A DNA stretch of 64,000 nt, taken from Desulfosarcinaceae bacterium. GTDB taxonomy: Bacteria; Desulfobacterota; Desulfobacteria; Desulfobacterales; Desulfosarcinaceae. The notes under the pieces were generated by a model that made no database searches, had not been told where the DNA came from, and was given only the letters and a program-made list of their open reading frames with translations. The position numbers and the translations under genes were made by a program. Shown here in pieces: positions 63,022 to 64,000 of this stretch; position 1 is the stretch's first letter; each line of letters starts with the position of its first letter. The DNA is taken from the NCBI GenBank assembly GCA_030066015.1, contig JASJCL010000037.1, positions 1 to 64,000 of the forward strand. Direction: 5' to 3'.

Positions 63022-63444
63022 TTACTTCCCACCTCCTTTGATCGCATTCTTCAGGCCCATGAACTTGCTTCCCAAAATCTGGGCGGTGGCTTTATAAAGA
63101 AGGTTGTTGCGTGCCAGGTCGGCCATCTCTTTTTCTAAAATGACGGTGTTGCCGTCTCCCCGCAGACTCACCTCTGCAGACACTTCACGCATTTCGGGTC
63201 GTATGGCAGCGCCGGCGTGGCTGCGCGGCGGCAGATGCCCTTGATGGGTCAGTGTCAATTCTCCGTTGCCGGTTTTTTGACTATTGGCTTGGAGAGCTTC
63301 TTTGACCGCCAAGTCAAATGCCTTGTAATCGGGCGTATCCACATTGACGACGTTGGAGACGACGACCTCGTGCTTACGGGAGCGCAGGTTGAGGGCACGT
63401 TGCATCAGATCGAAGTTGGCGTTGAAGAGTTTGTCTACCGGCAT
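63022..63444 (-). CDS. flgB: flagellar proximal rod protein FlgB
   Basis: FlgB, 140 residues, rod subunit. LNLRSRKHEVVVSNVVNVDTPDYKAFDLAVKEAL and GNTVILEKEMADLARNNLLYKATAQILGSKFMGLKNAIKGG match the family. It is the first gene of the 10-kb flgB-to-flgE operon, with a strong sigma-54-like promoter 36-51 bases upstream. Confidence 0.97.
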   Translation of the reverse strand: MPVDKLFNANFDLMQRALNLRSRKHEVVVSNVVNVDTPDYKAFDLAVKEALQANSQKTGNGELTLTHQGHLPPRSHAGAAIRPEMREVSAEVSLRGDGNTVILEKEMADLARNNLLYKATAQILGSKFMGLKNAIKGGGK

Positions 63445-63642
63445 GTCTACCTTCCTTGTGCATTGCTGGGGGTACTAAAAGCAAGGTTTGTACCACGGTC
63501 CTAAAGACATCGCCTTAGAATTATTTTTGACAAATTTTTAGTAGCTTACGGTATTTTGCCAGATGCCTCAGCCTCCCCATCGGGTGGCTGGGCGGCAATT
63601 TGTACCGGCACGGCAGAGGATTCTGCCGGTCGGCTGAAGGCT
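63445..63642. other. intergenic region between the regulator gene and flgB
   Basis: 198 bases holding the sigma-54 promoter of flgB (63480-63495) and, just after the regulator gene, two short hairpins: CGGCTGAA/TTCAGCCG (about 63632-63650, overlapping the gene end) and CGGCAGA/TCTGCCG (about 63608-63625). No gene is visible. Confidence 0.5.
63480..63495 (-). promoter_or_regulatory. sigma-54 promoter of the flgB operon
   Basis: On the minus strand: TGGTAC-AAACC-TTGCT. Both the -24 (TGGYAC) and -12 (TTGCW) elements match consensus with correct spacing. It lies 36 bases before the flgB start. An NtrC-type activator gene is directly upstream. Confidence 0.8.
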
Positions 63643-64000
63643 TCAGCCGGTGGCGTTGGACAACTCCGGGTTTTCGGATCGGTATTCGTTGAGTTTGTTG
63701 CGGAGCGTGCGAATGCTGATCCCCAGCATCTCAGCCGCGCGGGTGCGGTTGGCGTTCACCTGTCCCAGGGTGGAGAGAATCAGCCGACGCTCCATCTCCT
63801 TGACCGTGGTGCCGGCCGGCAGGTCTTCAGGCAGTGCTGTTTGAGGATCCTCAACAAGGAGATCCTCGCTTTGGAGGGTGGTATTCCGGCAGATCAGGAC
63901 GCCGCGTTCGATGGTATTCTGCAATTCTCGGATGTTGCCGGGCCAGGAATGGGCTTCCAGGCGGGCAAGGGCCTCTGGTGCTATCCCCGTCACCAGTCGC
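63643..64000 (-). CDS. sigma-54-dependent flagellar regulator, FlrC/FleR-like (N-terminus outside window)
   Basis: The C-terminal 118 residues of an NtrC-family activator; the frame is open to base 64000. The end of the AAA+ domain is seen in WPGNIRELQNTIERGVLICRNTTLQSEDL. A Fis-type helix-turn-helix follows, with NRTRAAEMLGISIRTLRNKLNEYR, where the RTLRNKLNEYR form is typical of flagellar activators such as FlrC, FleR and FlgR. The gene lies directly upstream of flgB, whose promoter has a sigma-54 consensus. The receiver or PAS domain is not visible. Confidence 0.85.
   Translation of the reverse strand, partial: RLVTGIAPEALARLEAHSWPGNIRELQNTIERGVLICRNTTLQSEDLLVEDPQTALPEDLPAGTTVKEMERRLILSTLGQVNANRTRAAEMLGISIRTLRNKLNEYRSENPELSNATG

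Overview
The window comes from a Gram-negative, GC-rich, motile bacterium. The flagellar genes include P- and L-ring genes (flgI, flgH), the polar-flagellum pair flhF/flhG, sigma-54-type promoters and an NtrC/FlrC-type regulator. Together with an NDP-forming acyl-CoA synthetase, an enoyl-CoA hydratase-family enzyme and LarB, this suggests Desulfobacterota (a Desulfosarcina-like lineage). That placement is inferred from gene content, not from a phylogenetic marker.

Positions 1-16,200 hold mixed metabolic and housekeeping genes. In order: the 3' end of phnH (C-P lyase subunit); a class 3 lipase broken by a perfect 19-bp tandem duplication; a cysteine-cluster protein and a REC-GGDEF diguanylate cyclase (both minus); a promoter, operator-like dyad and structured leader ahead of a small unknown protein, an enoyl-CoA hydratase and an acyl-CoA synthetase; a VOC-fold protein and manA (minus); queE, queC, a glycosyltransferase and a HAD hydrolase (plus); and a helicase fused to a DEDD exonuclease domain (MrfA-MrfB-like, minus).

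Positions 16,500-24,000 hold a CNNM/CorC-type CBS protein, an unusual open frame joining a truncated potassium-channel-like part to a DUF3047 protein, efp (minus), guaA, a coiled-coil membrane protein, larB, and a HIT protein (minus).

Positions 24,000-30,150 form a signalling and stator region. There are two REC-histidine kinases on the minus strand and, divergent from them, a REC-HD-GYP regulator in tight linkage with motA and motB.

Positions 30,218-64,000 are one uninterrupted 33-kb minus-strand flagellar cluster. In transcription order it runs (flrC-type regulator end), flgB-flgC-fliE-fliF-fliG-fliH-fliI-fliJ-fliK-flgD-flgE; then motA and two motB-like genes with fliL-fliM-fliN-fliO-fliP-fliQ-fliR-flhB; then flhA-flhF-flhG-fliA, two small unknown proteins, and flgF-flgG-flgA-flgH-flgI-flgJ-flgM-flgN-flgK-flgL, ending in a T-tract terminator. 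Promoter-like -24/-12 sequences lie before flgB, motA and flgF. The window encodes basal body, export apparatus, rod, hook, rings, switch, stators, sigma-28/anti-sigma-28 and hook-filament junction proteins. It has no filament, cap or chemotaxis genes.

The most unusual observations are: a MotA gene followed by two MotB-like genes, one with Gly in place of the ion-binding Asp; an FlhF with an extra C-terminal Cys/His module, paired with an FlhG lacking a recognisable N-terminal activator helix; the structured leader at 3.95-4.10 kb; three near-regularly spaced hairpin motifs between flgE and motA; the HD-GYP-motAB linkage; and the 19-bp duplication in the lipase gene.
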